Part shown: positions 10,517 to 22,362 of the stretch, in pieces
How the letters are laid out: every line of letters begins with the position of its first letter
Numbering within the stretch: the stretch's first letter is position 1
NCBI RefSeq assembly: GCF_019320115.1
Contig: NC_089587.1
Coordinates: 82,891,603 to 82,955,602, forward strand
DNA from: Miscanthus floridulus
Taxonomy: Eukaryota > Streptophyta > Magnoliopsida > Poales > Poaceae
Length of the DNA: 64,000 bases
Direction: 5' to 3'
The notes under the pieces: generated by a model
The model's input: only the letters and a program-made list of their open reading frames with translations
Database searches by the model: none
What the model was told of the DNA's origin: nothing
Made by a program: the position numbers and the translations under genes

Positions 10517-11554
10517 CTACCGTACCCTTGCTCTGATCTCATGCATAACTGACGGGAAGCTCTGCATCAGCTGCAAGTACCCCTCGGTCAACGCCACCTT
10601 CTTAAAAATTTTATCCACCATCACGAAGTCGATGCACTTCTTCTTCAGCTCTGGGCAGTTGTGCGTGTCAGCGCAACCTAACGTCGCCGCCACAGTCTCC
10701 ACCGACACACGATCCCACAGCTTCTGCGCGCACATGAGCTTCAGCCTGTCCAGGTGGTACATGTCTGCCGCTGCAAGCAAATCCTTAAGCAATTCGGTAC
10801 TCAAAGAAGAGCTGTCGATCTCGCTGCCGTTGCCCATGGACAGTGCGTCGGTGTACATGAACCGCAGCAGGATTCGGAACGCCGCCGGCTGGACGCCGTC
10901 CACTGTGATGCGGTCCATCCTAGCATCCGCCATGGCGACGAAGAGCTGCGCTCTAAACACCGGCGAGCGCGCGGCGAGGACGGCCGCGCGGAACGTCTCG
11001 CCGCCCACCGAGAAGGAAACGTCCGACAAGCCGTCGTCGTCGGCGCGGTCCAGGTCCAGCAGGCGGCCGAGATGGCTCCCCAGGTCCGAGGCGGGCACAG
11101 AGATGCGGTCGTCGTCCACGTCCAGGGCTGCGATTCCACATAAAAACGTCACGCAGCCGTCGATGAGGTAACCGGATTCGACGTCGCTTCGCTTCATGAA
11201 CTTGAACCAACCACCCCATGAACGCTGCATCGGTAGTTGTGTGGGTGACCTGGCTTGTGCATTTGGCATGGGACAACGTCACAACGATGCCGCGCCGTCG
11301 GTTCCTATCGGGACGGCGGTGAAGATTGCCCTGACGGCGGCGTTTTTAGGGTTTCCCAAGGTTACTACGCTGAGAGAGAGGTACTCACCGTAGCCGGACC
11401 ATTCTGGCGGGGTGATCCCGCTCGGATAGCATACGATCGACCAGATGAGCCCGCCGGCGGAGATGACATTGCTGGCACCAACGGATTTGCCGATGGCGTG
11501 GTTCTTGGTTTTTGACTAGTCGACCTTGAACTCCACGAATTGAGACTCCACCAT
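10517..11554 (-). pseudogene. MATH-BTB (BPM-type) gene with two in-frame stops
   Basis: Read on the minus strand from ATG at 11554, one unbroken frame of about 345 codons gives a MATH domain followed by a BTB/POZ domain and a BACK-like tail. The MATH part shows KTKNHAIGKS, GGLIWSIVCYPSG, AVRAIFTA and FKFMKRSDVESGYLIDGCVT. The BTB part shows GLSDVSFSVGGETFRAAVLAARSPVF and FMYTDAL. Such proteins link substrates bound by MATH to Cullin-3 ubiquitin ligases. Two codons are stops: TAG at 11518-11516 (where a Tyr is usual) and TGA at 11281-11279. Downstream of the second stop a 250-residue frame from ATG 11269 still encodes the end of MATH plus the whole BTB region and could make a truncated protein. 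The MATH-BTB family is greatly expanded in grasses with many pseudogenes, so decay is the simplest reading; sequencing error is the alternative. Confidence 0.8.
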
Positions 11555-12669
11555 GCTCTATCGAGATCGATCTGTAGAGAGAGATCGAGACACACAAAGG
11601 ATAGGTACAATCTAGTAAATCGTTTACTCGACGTAGAAGATATTGGAGTTTGGAAACGTATCTCTTCTCTCTTCTCTCTTCTGGTAGCAGTACATATATC
11701 TATCTCTTTCTCCTTTTTTATTTATATGATGACGAGAACTAGACCAGTTAATGGGCTGGGTTCTTTGGTTTTAGCTAGGCGGGCTTGCAGTTTTTTTTTC
11801 AACGAAAAAAGAATTATATTAGATAATAGCTAGGTACTGCCAAGCCACATGCATAGATACAACTCGCATATTGCTTCCGTCGCGTATAACAGTCTTTCTT
11901 GGGGAATTCATGCAGCTAGATTAGGACATGTTCCATGTGAGCATCATCCCTAATTCTTTTCCTGCTCTCTTTATGCTATGATGCGTCAATCGTTTATGCC
12001 CTGACTGCTGACATGCCTTTCGTTTCCAGAGTGTTCAGGTGTTGTGCATCCCCTCTATCAGATATGCTAAACGACGCTAGCCCCTATTAAATCAGGATTG
12101 GTTCAGATGATATAATGTGGTGCCACGTGGGTATTGTTTGCTGCCCATTGATATGTTTTTGTGCATTGAGGTATACTTCAAACTGGTACGGTTGGAATGT
12201 AGGCACCTTTCTGTTATATTCTGATGTGTAGTTATTATAGTGTAGTTGATCCCCTCTGACAAACTGATATTTTGAACATCGACATGGTACAATTGAGATG
12301 ATGAATTAAGATGATATATTGTGAGATGTCAAATTGAGATATTGCCCAGTTCATACATATAAATTGAGATATGCAGTTCATACATAGTTCAAGCTGCCCA
12401 GTTCATACGTAGTTCAAGCTGCTCTGTTTCATACATAGTTCAACCAGCTCAATTCATACATAGCTCAAGCTACAATACACAACTTTCTCGCGATATCAAT
12501 CACCTTAATATGCAGCAGACACAACCAAAACTATCACACTTCTAGTCATACATAATTGACCCTTGCTTTTCAGGTACTCAGACGTTCCCACTGCACTACA
12601 ACCTTAGGGGAGAGGGGTAAATATTACTCAAGGATTGTTGCAGTTTTATCGTTCCATCCTTTCTCTTTT
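11555..12669. other. Intergenic; short tandem repeat near 12340-12480
   Basis: No gene is supported. About five degenerate copies of a ~25-bp unit 'gttcatacatagttcaagct' occur at 12350-12475. The rest is unremarkable AT-rich DNA. Confidence 0.4.
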
Positions 12670-13252
12670 CTATTACATTTTTTTTTCTAGAACACGACTT
12701 CACGTGCATTTCATTAAGAAGGAGAAGCAGTTTCAACTTTGATCTATTCGAAAGTGAGATGCCAGGATAGACCAAGCACTCAACGCTCAAACCCAGACAC
12801 CACGAAGAGCAACGATGTACTACATGATTGAAACTTTTGCGACTAGAGAATAGAAGGAAGTACTAACAGGGACCTGCTACCGCGACCAAGAACGATGAGA
12901 TCGGGGTGGTCCACTCGATGCCCTCCTCAAGCACCATATGCCACTCTGGAACGGCCGTCGATGCTCCGTTGTCGAATACACGAAAGTTGCGCTGTTTCCA
13001 TAGTCGCCTAGACACAAGCAGCACCACTGAGTCAAACCCCTTTCGCAACTCCTTCGGCACCTACTGCCTAGAGTCCATCCACCAGACCGACAGCGCCATG
13101 CCCGGCGCCGGCATCAGGCGTTCCCACCCAATGGGACGCAGTATGCGGCACCGAAGCTCCCTAGCGTAGACACAACAAGCTAGGAGGTGATCGAACCGTC
13201 TCATCTTCCTGGCCACAGAGAGCTTTCCCGTTCTTTTTATACGTGAATACAT
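12670..13252 (-). pseudogene. LINE ORF2 3' fragment (zf-RVT region), minus strand
   Basis: On the minus strand, two in-frame pieces (13252-13061 and 13060-12863), separated by a TAG, read DHLLACCVYARELRCRILRPIGW, then WWMDSRQ-stop-VPKELRKGFDSVVLLVSRRLWKQRNFRVFDN. The order zinc-binding region, then WW, then a LVSxRLWKxRNxRVF motif, is that of plant L1 ORF2 ends. The T-run at about 12678-12687 on the plus strand is the probable A tail. The piece is short, interrupted and dead. Confidence 0.7.
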
Positions 13253-13514
13253 CCATTTGCATCATGACATCCATTCATCGTATGAGCACTTCACGTGAGC
13301 TGAAAGGGGCACCTTATCATCATAAGGCTCCCCAATATCGGGCAAAAACATATTTGAGGAGATCAAAACGTCAGCAGTCCCAGATCACCGCATGCATCCT
13401 TTTCAATCTCTATGTACATAAGGATCTGATAAAAGCTCAACCTTTTTGCGTTGCCACAAATACACACAAACAAAGCACAATGATACGAAGAATCCCAATA
13501 ACCTCACGTTGCCA

Positions 13515-15665
13515 AAAAACACCGAGTGGCTCAATTTGCAACCTTTCGCCCCTTGCCCGAAAAAGTGTGAGGGGTTGGTGCCAAACTAATCTAAAAGCTA
13601 GCTCCGAGAGGCTCATTTTGCGACCCTTCGCCCCTCGCCTGAAAAAGGAGTCAGGGGTTGGTGCCAAACTAATCTAAAAGCTAGTGCCAAGGGGCTCACA
13701 CTGCTACAAAAACTTTACTGGAGGCGGGCGTTTTCGGTTTTCCGCGGCGGGCAAAGTCGTCCGCTGCGGCCTAGAGGCCACGATAAATCATGGCTTAACC
13801 GCGGCGGGCGGCCTTGCCCGCCGCGGTTAACCGATTTACCGCGGCGGGCGATGTAACGTGCCCGCCGTGGTTAATCGTTTGGAAAAAAACAAAAAAAACC
13901 CAAAGCCCACCGGCGAGCCCATTGACTGAGCCCACCGGCGAGCCCAATCCCAAACCGAAACCCTAGCGCCGCCATCGTTGTCCCTGGATCCAGCTACAGC
14001 CGCCTCTACAGCGCCGCTGCCGAAGATGAGGCCGGAAAGGAGGAGGGCGCCGAGCAGCCGCGCATCCGCGTGCGCCGCCACCGCAGCTCCAACATCCGTG
14101 CCGGCTCTAGATCTAGGAAAGGGGAGAGGGCACAGTGAGGGAGACGAAGAGAGAAGAGCGAGGGAGATGAAGAGAGACATGTACCTGCATTGGCAGTGCC
14201 ACCGTCGCGGCATTCACCAGATCTGGCCAGGATCCGTCGGATCCAGCCGCCCTCCTATAGGATCCGGTAGCCCTCCACCTAGAACCGCACGCCGCCATCG
14301 TTAGGGAGGGATGGGGAGGCCGCCTCCCACCAGATCTGGCCAGGGAGGAAGAAGGGGGACAGATCCGCACGAGGGAGAGAGAGGAGACCAGGGCGCGCCG
14401 CCGGTGGATGTCGCGCCGCCACGCGAGGAAGGGAGCCAGGTCCCGCGCGCAGAAGCCGACGCGCGCCCCATGTCCCTAGCGCCGCCGGTGGATGTCGCGT
14501 CGGGAGGAGTGGAGAGGTGGTGACGACGGAGTGGAAAGGTGACTGCCTCGGTCTCGCGTGGAGTGGGGAGTGGGGAGGTCGCCTCGCCTCGGACTCAGTC
14601 GTGCGGAACGGAGAGGAGGTCGGGCCGACCGGTGGAGGAAGAGAGAGACAGAGGAGTGGGGTAGAAATCGGGCCTTGCTGGGGATTTTGGGCTTGGGCCT
14701 TTTCCGAGGCGGGCCATATAGGATGCCCGCCATGGTAAATCGATTTACCGTAGCGGGCACCTTAAGACGTCCGCCTCGGGGCGGGCACCTTAAGACGTCC
14801 GCCTCGGGAAATAGGCTATTTTCCAAGGCGGACGTCTTACAACGCCAGCCACGGTAAATCGATTTACCGTGGCGGGCAAAGGTGCCCACCTCAGAAAATA
14901 AAAAATGCCCGCCTACGTAAATCGATAGGCATTAACCGTGGCGGGCAAAAAGATGCCCGCCACAGAGGCCACCTGGGCGACGTCGCGCAAATTTGATCAT
15001 GTAGTAGTGTCATTTCGTAACCCTTCGCCCCTTGCCCGAAAAAAGGTGGGAGAGGTTGGCGCCAAACTAACCTAAAAGCTAGCGTCAAAGAGCTCATTTC
15101 ACGGCCCTTCGTCCCTCGCCTAAAAAGGTGCGAGGGGTTGGCGCCAAACTAATCTAAAAGGTAGCGTCGAGGGGCTCATTTCGTGAACCTTCGCCCCTTG
15201 CCCGAAAAAAGGTGTGAGGGGTTGGTGCAAAACTAATCTAAAAGCTAGCACCGAGGGGCACATTTCGCGATTGTTCGCCACTCGCTTGAAAGGTGTGAGG
15301 GGTTGGCGCCAAACTAATTTAAAAGCTAGCACCGAGGGGCTCCTTTCACGAGCCCTCTCCCTTCACCTCGAAAGGTGTGAGGCGTTGGCGCCAAACCGAT
15401 TTAAAAGCACTGAAGGGCTCGTTTCGCAACTCTTGCCCCATCGCCTCCAAAGGTGCGGGGGTTGGTGCCAAGGTAATTTAAAAGCGCAGAGGGGCTCGTT
15501 TCACAACTCATCGCCCCATTGCCTCCAAAGGTAAGGGGTTTGGCGCCAAGGTAATTTAAAAGCACCGAGGGGCTCATTTCACAACTCCTTGCCCCATCGT
15601 CTCCAAAGGTACAGTTGTTGGCGCCAAGGTAATTTAAAAGCACCGAGGGCCTCGTTTCACCGTCT
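13515..15665. repeat. ~80-bp tandem array, split by a CACTA element
   Basis: About ten units of 77-85 bp contain 'ggggttggcgccaaac', 'taaaagctagc', 'gaggggctcatttcg' and 'cttcgcccctcgcc'. Two units lie left (13515-13698) and the rest right (15010-15665) of the CACTA insertion. Arrays like this occur in the untranslated interior of some grass Ty3/gypsy (Tat-type) elements, which fits the PPT and LTR found downstream at about 16570. Confidence 0.75.
13699..15009. mobile_element. Non-autonomous CACTA element, TSD TCA
   Basis: The ends are CACTGCTACAAAAACTTTAC and ...CATGTAGTAGTG, flanked by a perfect 3-bp duplication TCA (13696-13698 and 15010-15012). Removing the insert and one TCA restores the tandem-array unit 'ggggctcatttcg' exactly. 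Both subterminal zones hold inverted copies of GCCCGCCrCGGTTAA and CGATTTACCGyGGCGGGC that can fold into long hairpins. The middle (about 13950-14690) is GC-rich gene-like sequence without a recognisable protein, possibly a captured fragment. No transposase. Confidence 0.85.
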
Positions 15666-16884
15666 CTCGCCCATTCCCCCTATAAAGGATAAATAAGATA
15701 AGACAAAATGATCAAAACTATCATTTCCCTTTCTCCAATAATTCAATCATTCACTCTCATTTTTGCTCCCCATTTCGCTATTGAAAGATCAATGACCCGT
15801 TGTTCAGAGGTTCAACACCAACTTCAAAATCATCGACAACCCTTTCATCAACATTTCATCGAGGCCTTGCCTTAACTTCAGCTTCATCGACAACGCGTTT
15901 GCTAATATTTCGGCTAGGAGCTTCACCATCAAAATTTGGCATCATCAACTTCACCTTGGCCAATGTTTCAGCAAGGGGATTCAACAATGACTGGCGTCAT
16001 CAACAACTCCTTCATAAACATTTCGGCAAGGGGTCCCCATCGGTATCTTTGACTTCACTTTCGCCAACATTTCAGTGTGGAGGAGTTGTCATCAGCATCT
16101 TTGACTTTGCCTTTGCTAATATTTTAAAGTTAAACGATCGCCATCGCCATCTCCGAAAGAATTTCTCACAAGCGCAAGCCAAGAGGGGTTGGCGCAGAGC
16201 GCATTGGACAAGCAATCCGTCCAAAGACAAAAGCTTCTCCTGGCGCTCATGAGTGAAGGCTTGAAGACATGTCATGATCATCTACGACTACTTCGCCTGC
16301 ATTAGCTGCTTCGCCTGCTTCAACTACATCAATGTCTTCGACAAGGCTGTATTATGGGGAGCAAGCCACCAAGGACTGGGTCACGGTGCCACGAGCAAAG
16401 GGTTTCATCGAACACTAGCTAAAGATAAGCCAAAGACTAGCTAGAGACAAAGCAGTCCATAGACTATCTATGTATAGACGAAAGTTGTGCACCGAATCTG
16501 AGTTCTAATTGGACCACGCTTTGTTGTATTTAGCTATTGGGTCTTGTACTTTTGATTAAAATCGAATAGCTGAGGGGCTACTATTGGGGGTATACTATAT
16601 GTTGGGGACCCCACTATCATGTTCAGGTCTCAATCACATAGCCTAGGGCTCATAAAATAATATTTGGTGGCCATTTGTAGTCTTTAGTGACATTTTTGTA
16701 AATACAAACCCCACCAGAGATCCATTTTATAGCTCCTATTTGTGTTTTTGTAAATACAAATCTCACTGTGGGGCATAAAGAGAACCTCCTCTCCTACCTC
16801 CCTTATAAAAGGGGGAGAGGAGAGGTGGAGAGACACCTTGGGGGCTAATCAGTGGGCTCTCTTCCTTCCTCTCTCATTGTAGGG
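15666..16884 (+). mobile_element. Ty3/gypsy-like 3' remnant: untranslated interior, PPT and partial LTR
   Basis: Positions 15780-16080 hold degenerate repeats of 'cttcatcaacatttcggcaa'. A polypurine-like tract 'gctgaggggctac' at about 16569-16581 precedes an LTR start TGGGGGTATACTATATG at 16585. That LTR includes a TATA box in 'cccttataaaaggggg' (about 16799-16814). It ends abruptly near 16884, where sequence of a different LTR begins. No gag or pol is seen. Confidence 0.55.
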
Positions 16885-17490
16885 TCAAGATGACGGACTA
16901 GAGGTGGGTGAATAGTCCTTTCTAAAACTTAATCACACTGGCTAATCGAAACAAATGCAGAATTAAAAACTATCGGTCTATCCAAGATTACATCCCTCTA
17001 TCTAAGTTTACAAGCACCTTAAAATGGATCCTATCAAGTAACTAAGGTGACAGGCTAGTTAGAGCTCACCTAATTAATTCTAGAGCAAGGTCACACAAAC
17101 CTATGCACTAGTACTTCATATAACCAGGGGAGCTCCTACACAACTAGTGATGTAAAAGCACAAAGCCACCTAAGCTCACTAGCAATGCTCAATAACAAGG
17201 CTATATAAGCTAAATTATAGAGCGTAAAATACTTAGCTACACAAACTAAACAATGTGACTAACAAGGTTACTAAAATCAAATTAGCCACGCAAGGGAGCT
17301 ACTTCTATGCTACACAAGCAAGAAGGCAACTAGCAAGCTACTAAAGCTAAACTAGTCACAAGAGCAACTACACAAGCACAATGTATGAAGTGTAAATACA
17401 AGCTTGTGTTGCACGGAATGCAAACCACCGAGAAGATGATGAAGACAATGTTGACACAGTGATTTTCTCCCGAGGTTTCTATAAATGTAG
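16885..17490 (-). repeat. Copia LTR fragment, minus strand
   Basis: The sequence beginning 'gactagaggtgggtgaatag' and continuing to 'gattttctcccgaggtttct' follows, with much divergence, the reverse complement of the Copia LTR end found at 20190-20229 and in the solo LTR at 54071. It is truncated and non-coding. Confidence 0.5.
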
Positions 17491-17568
17491 TCAAACTTAC
17501 GGCACGAAAATAAAAAACCACAGTTATTTAAGGACTGAGGGAGTATATTGATTTTGAATAACCAAATA

Positions 17569-17827
17569 CTCCCTCTGTCCCCAAATAAATCAATTTCTAG
17601 AATTCGTGCCAGTCAAACTTTTTTAAGTTTAACTAACTTTATCGAAAAGAGTAACAATATTTATAACATAAAATGAGCACATTATGAAAATATATTCTAT
17701 GCTTTATCTAATGATACTCATTTGACACCATAAATCTTGATGTTTTTTTTTCTAGAAATCCGGTCAAAGTTTAAAAAGTTTAACTTAAGATAACTCTAGG
17801 AATATATTTATTTAGGGACAGAGGGAG
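17569..17827. mobile_element. Stowaway MITE with TA target duplication
   Basis: Termini CTCCCTCTGTCCCC and GGGACAGAGGGAG are perfect inverted repeats at the ends, flanked by TA on both sides (17567-17568 and 17828-17829). Length is 259 bp. This is the standard structure of Stowaway (Tc1/mariner-type) MITEs. A separate half-end lies just upstream at about 17535-17545. Confidence 0.9.
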
Positions 17828-18355
17828 TATATATGATACAGTCAGATCAGAAAAAGAGGAAGTTTGTCAATAAAGATGAGCAATCATAATGGAATTCTTC
17901 TTCATGAATTAAAGAAAGAAGATGATACTATAGTTAGGGCCTGTTTGGGACAGCTCCACCACCTCAAAAAGTGAAGCTAGATCAGGAATTCACCTGGATC
18001 CACCGTGAAACAGATCCATCAGTGGAGCTGGTGGAGCTAGAAGTGTTTGGTATAGCTCCACCTCTATCTCTACCTCACTTCCATCTAGGTCCCATGTGTC
18101 AGGGGGTAAAATGAAAAAATCTAGGGCTTTCTTCCTCCTTAGGCTCGGGTGCGTAGGGGGCCATCCAAGTGGCCTGGCGCGGCAGCCGGCCTCGACGGGC
18201 GGCCACGGGGTGAGCGCGGCAGCCGTCCTCGGTGGGTAGGGGCGTGCGTGGCCGACTGCTCCCTTGTCCGACGACGCGGTGAGCTTGGGTTGCATCCAGC
18301 CATGGCGGAGGTCGTGGCACGAGGCGTGCGGGGCCGACACGTGAGGCCACGATGG

Positions 18356-20229
18356 TGAAAGCTCTAGTTTGGTTTTGGTGAATTGATGAAACTCTAAGTG
18401 CTAACCTAGTTTATCAAGTGATCATGAGATTGGTAGCACATTCCAAGTGGTGAAGCAAATGAAGATCATAACATGATGATGATACCATGATGATGATCAA
18501 GTGCTTGGACTTGGAAAGAAGAAAGAGAAAACAAAAAACTCAAGGCAAAGGTATAAACCATAGGAGCTATTTTGTTTTGATGATCAAGACACTTAGAGAG
18601 TGTGATCACATTTAGGTTTGATAGCCGTACTATTAAGAGGGGTGAAACTCGTATCGGAATGCGGTTATCAAAGTGCAACTAGATGCTCTAACTCATTGCA
18701 TATGCATTTAGGATCTAGTGGAGTGCTAACACCCTTGAAAATGTTTGTGAAAATATGTTAACACATATGCACAAGGTGATACACTTGGTGGTTGGCACAT
18801 TTGAGCAAGGGTGAAGAAGATAGAGTCGAAGATGAGTTAGTCGCGCTTGTTACAAAGTGACCGGATGCGTTCGGTATGGTGACCAGACACGTCCGGTATT
18901 TGGCGATGAACTCAGCAACTAGACACGTCCGGTCACCACACCGGACGCATCCGGTGTGAATCAGAAAAAATAGTATACGGCAGGACAGTCGATCAGACGC
19001 TGGCAGCGTCCGGTCGGGCAAGGATGCTTACTGTACTCCACCGGACGCTGCGGCTCAGCGTTCGGTCATTTGTGATTCAGTGTCCGGTGTGAGCGTCCGG
19101 TCGTCGGCAGATTGGGTAGCAATGGCTCTGTTGTTTTGAACTGGACACGTGGCAGTCTAGGAGCTACCAGACATGTCCGGTATGCCAACCGGACGTGTTC
19201 GGTATTCACGACCGATGCGTCCGGTGCTGTGTCTGGTCAGTTGGACCGGAGCGTCCGATCAGCCTGTGTTATGCCCAGTGATGGGGTATAACGGCTCTAT
19301 TTTGTGGGGGCTTCTATTTAAGCCCTATGGCTGGCTATAGCTCACAACTTTTAGCCATTTTCATTAACATAGCAACCTTGTGAGCTTAGCCAAAGCCCTC
19401 CCACTCATCTCCATTATTGATTCATCATCTTTGTGAGATTAGGAGTGAATCCAAGTGCATTGCTTGAGTGTTTGCATCTAGAGGCACTTGATGTTCGTGT
19501 TTCGCTGTGGGTTTTGCTTGTTACTCTTGGTGGTTGCCGCCACCTAGATGGCTTGGAGCAGTGAGGATCGTTGAGCAGAGGGTGGTGATTGTCTCCAGCT
19601 CCTATCGTGGTGATTGTGAGGGGTTCTTGACCTTTCCTCGATGGAGCACCAAAAGATACTCTAGTGGATTGCTCGTAGCTTGTGTGATCCTCATCTTGTG
19701 TTGGTTGTGCGGCACCCTATTAAGGGTTTGGCGTGTGAAGCCAATTAGCGCGTGAACCTCCAAGTGAGTGAATCGCCACAACGAGGACTAGCTTGCCGGC
19801 AAGCAAGTGAACCTCGGTAAAAAATCATTGTGTTCATCCTTTGATTCTGAGGTGATTGGTCTTCATTGATATTGATTCTTGTGATTGATTGGTTCACTCA
19901 TCGACACGGCGGTATAACATTCTTGATCACTCTCTTTACTTTACCGCAAACAAGTTGTCAAGCTCTTTAGTGTAGCTAGTTGTGAGAGCTTGCTTGCTTG
20001 GTTAGTGTGGCTCTTTAGTTAGCCTTTGAGAGCACACTAACATAGGGTAATGTCATAGCTATTGAGTGAATAGACACTATCTAAACTTGAATTGTGGTAG
20101 GTGGCTTGCATTTTGAGTAGGTTAGCACAACACTTGCTTCGCCTCATAATTGTCTAACCATTTTGTTAAGTGTTGTTGTAGAAATTTTTATTAGGCTATT
20201 CACCCCCCTCTAGCCATTAGGACCTTTCA
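18356..20229 (+). repeat. 5' LTR of the Copia element (1874 bp)
   Basis: It begins TGAAAGCTCTAG and ends GGACCTTTCA. Positions about 18860-19260 are dense with ACCGGACGyGTCCGGT-like palindromes. It matches the 3' LTR over its whole length with many scattered substitutions, so the insertion is not recent. A TATA-like 'ctatttaagccctatgg' lies near 19313. Confidence 0.9.
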
Positions 20230-20231
20230 AG

Positions 20232-20243
20232 TGGTATCAGAGC
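20232..20243 (+). other. Primer binding site (initiator tRNA-Met type)
   Basis: TGGTATCAGAGC follows the 5' LTR end after two bases. This is the standard PBS of plant Copia elements, complementary to the 3' end of initiator methionine tRNA. Confidence 0.9.
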
Positions 20244-20286
20244 CGTGGTCACCGTTATTTGAGGCTTAACAACCTTTGGTGTTAAA

Positions 20287-22362
20287 ATAGCTCAAATCAA
20301 CAACACCAAGAAGCCACCCCAATTTGATGGCTCCAACTATCCCTATTGGAAGGCCAAGATGACAACTTATATCAAGTCGATCAATAAGAAGGTTTAGAAG
20401 GTGGTAGAAACAAAAATTGAGATTGAAGATCCGAAGAATCCTACCGTGGCCGAAGAAGTACTTCTCTAAAACAATGACATTGCTCTAAGTGCTATTCATG
20501 ATGCAATTGATGAAAGAACATTTTAGCAAGTCAAAAATATTAAGATGGCTCATGAGGCATGGAAGAAGTTGGAAGAGTCATTTGAGGGCACTCAAGCCAT
20601 GAAGGGTGCAAAGGCTTACATTTTCAAAGAAAAGTTTGCAAGCTTCAAGATGAAGGATGATGAGAGTGTGCCGGAGATGTTCCATAGGCTTTAAGTGCTT
20701 ATCAATGATCTCAAAGCACTTGGAGAAGAAGTGAAGGATAAGGACTTCTCCCACAAGTTCTTGAGATGCTTACCCTCAAGATTTGGTACATTGGTCACTA
20801 TTCTAGTGAGGAGTGGTTTGGACACCATGACAACAAACCAAATATTGGGAGATATAATGACCGATGATACTTATAGAGATGATGATGAGAAGAAAGAAAA
20901 GAAGGAGAAGAAAGATGAGAAGAAGAAGAAGAGCATGTCATTCAAAGCCACATCATCCAAGGGCAAAGCAAAGCAAGAAACATCAAGTGAAGAAGATGAA
21001 TCATGGGATGATGATGATGATGAGAAGATGGCTCTATTTGTCAAGAGATTTGGCAAGTTCATGGTGAAGAAGGGCTACCATGCTAGAAGAAAGAAGTCTT
21101 CATCCAAGAACAAAGAAGAGTCAAGAAGGTGCTTTAAGTGTGGAAGCAAAGATCATCTTGTTGCTCAATGCCCATACAATAGTGACAATGATGATGACAA
21201 TAAGAAGAACAAGAAGAAGGACAAGAAGGAAAAGAAAGAGAAGAAAGACAAGATGACCTTCAAGAAGAAGAAGGGTGGTTCATATGTAGTCACTTGGGAT
21301 AGTGATGCTTTCTCAAGTGATGATGATGATGATAGTGATGATCATAAGACCACCAAGAAGAAGGTTCTTGCAAGCATTGTCATCAATGAGAAGCCTTCTC
21401 TCTTCAAATCTTCATCATACTTCATGACTAAGGCCACTAAGGTACAATCTTGTGATGATGAAAGTGATGAAGAACATGTTGATGATAATGAACATGAAAA
21501 TGAAAATGATAGTGATAGTGATGATGATGAACCTACTAAGGATGAATTAATTGACATGCTAGAAGATGTTAGAGAACACTTTGATATCAAGAGAAGAGAA
21601 TGCAAAAGCTTGCGTAAGGAACTAAAAGCCCTTAAGTAAGCCTTTGATGAGCTCAATGCATCTCATGAGAGGCTAGAGAAAGCCAATGAGGAGCTTGGCA
21701 AAGCTCACAAAAAGCTTGAAAAGGCTCATTCCTCTTTGCTTGATGAGCAAAATAAAAAGAAGCATGTTGAAACTTGCAATGTAGGTTTAACTTGTGATAT
21801 AATTGATGAATCACTATCTATGCCTATCATTGTTACTCCTACTAATCCTTCTTGTAGCACTTCCACTTCTACCTCATCTAGTAGTGATGGTCTCACTTGT
21901 GATACCTCACTAGTAGTTGAGAATGAAAACTTCAAGAAGGAGGTCACTAAGCTCACTCACACCTTAGCTAAGGCTTATGGTGGTGAGGACCGCTTGCTTA
22001 TATGCTTGGGTAGTCAAAGAGCTTCTCTCTACAAAGAGGAATTAGGCTATACCCCCAAGAAAGGTAAAGTGGCATTTGCTCCTCACAAGACTAGTTTTGT
22101 GAAGAACAATGATCGGTTTTACACTAGTTGTAAGCAAGTGGGTCACAAAGAGCAAGAATGCTAAAATAAGAGCAAGAATGCTAATGTATCCTCCATTAAG
22201 CTTGATTCATGCTATATGCTTACTAAGGGTACAAATAGTGTAAAGGCTAAGTTCATTGGTAAACCATGGATGGGCTCAAAGAAGAAAGCCATTTGGGTAC
22301 CAAAGAGCCTAGTGACTAACCTTCAAGGACCCAAGCAAGTTTGGGTACCTAAAAAGAATTGA
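20287..22362 (+). pseudogene. Copia gag, six premature stops
   Basis: A single frame runs from a start-like ATA codon (20287, probably a lost ATG) to TGA at 22360-22362. It shows the UBN2-type capsid region (QFDGSNYPYWKAKM, AWKKLEESFEGTQ, LPSRFGTLVTIL), a Lys/Asp/Glu-rich middle, a CCHC zinc knuckle CFKCGSKDHLVAQC near 21130-21171 and a second degenerate knuckle near 22130-22163. Gag would form the cytoplasmic particle that packages element RNA. In-frame stops lie at 20395, 20467, 20524, 20692, 21637 and 22162. No indel breaks the frame. Each stop is one transition from CAA, CAG or TGG. Confidence 0.85.

Noticed and set aside
14517..14889. Overlapping 99-137-codon frames in the CACTA interior
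   Set aside because: They cross the subterminal hairpin repeats and match no domain I recognise.
13515..15665. Possible CRISPR-like array
   Set aside because: Units are contiguous degenerate tandem repeats without unique spacers, in plant DNA.
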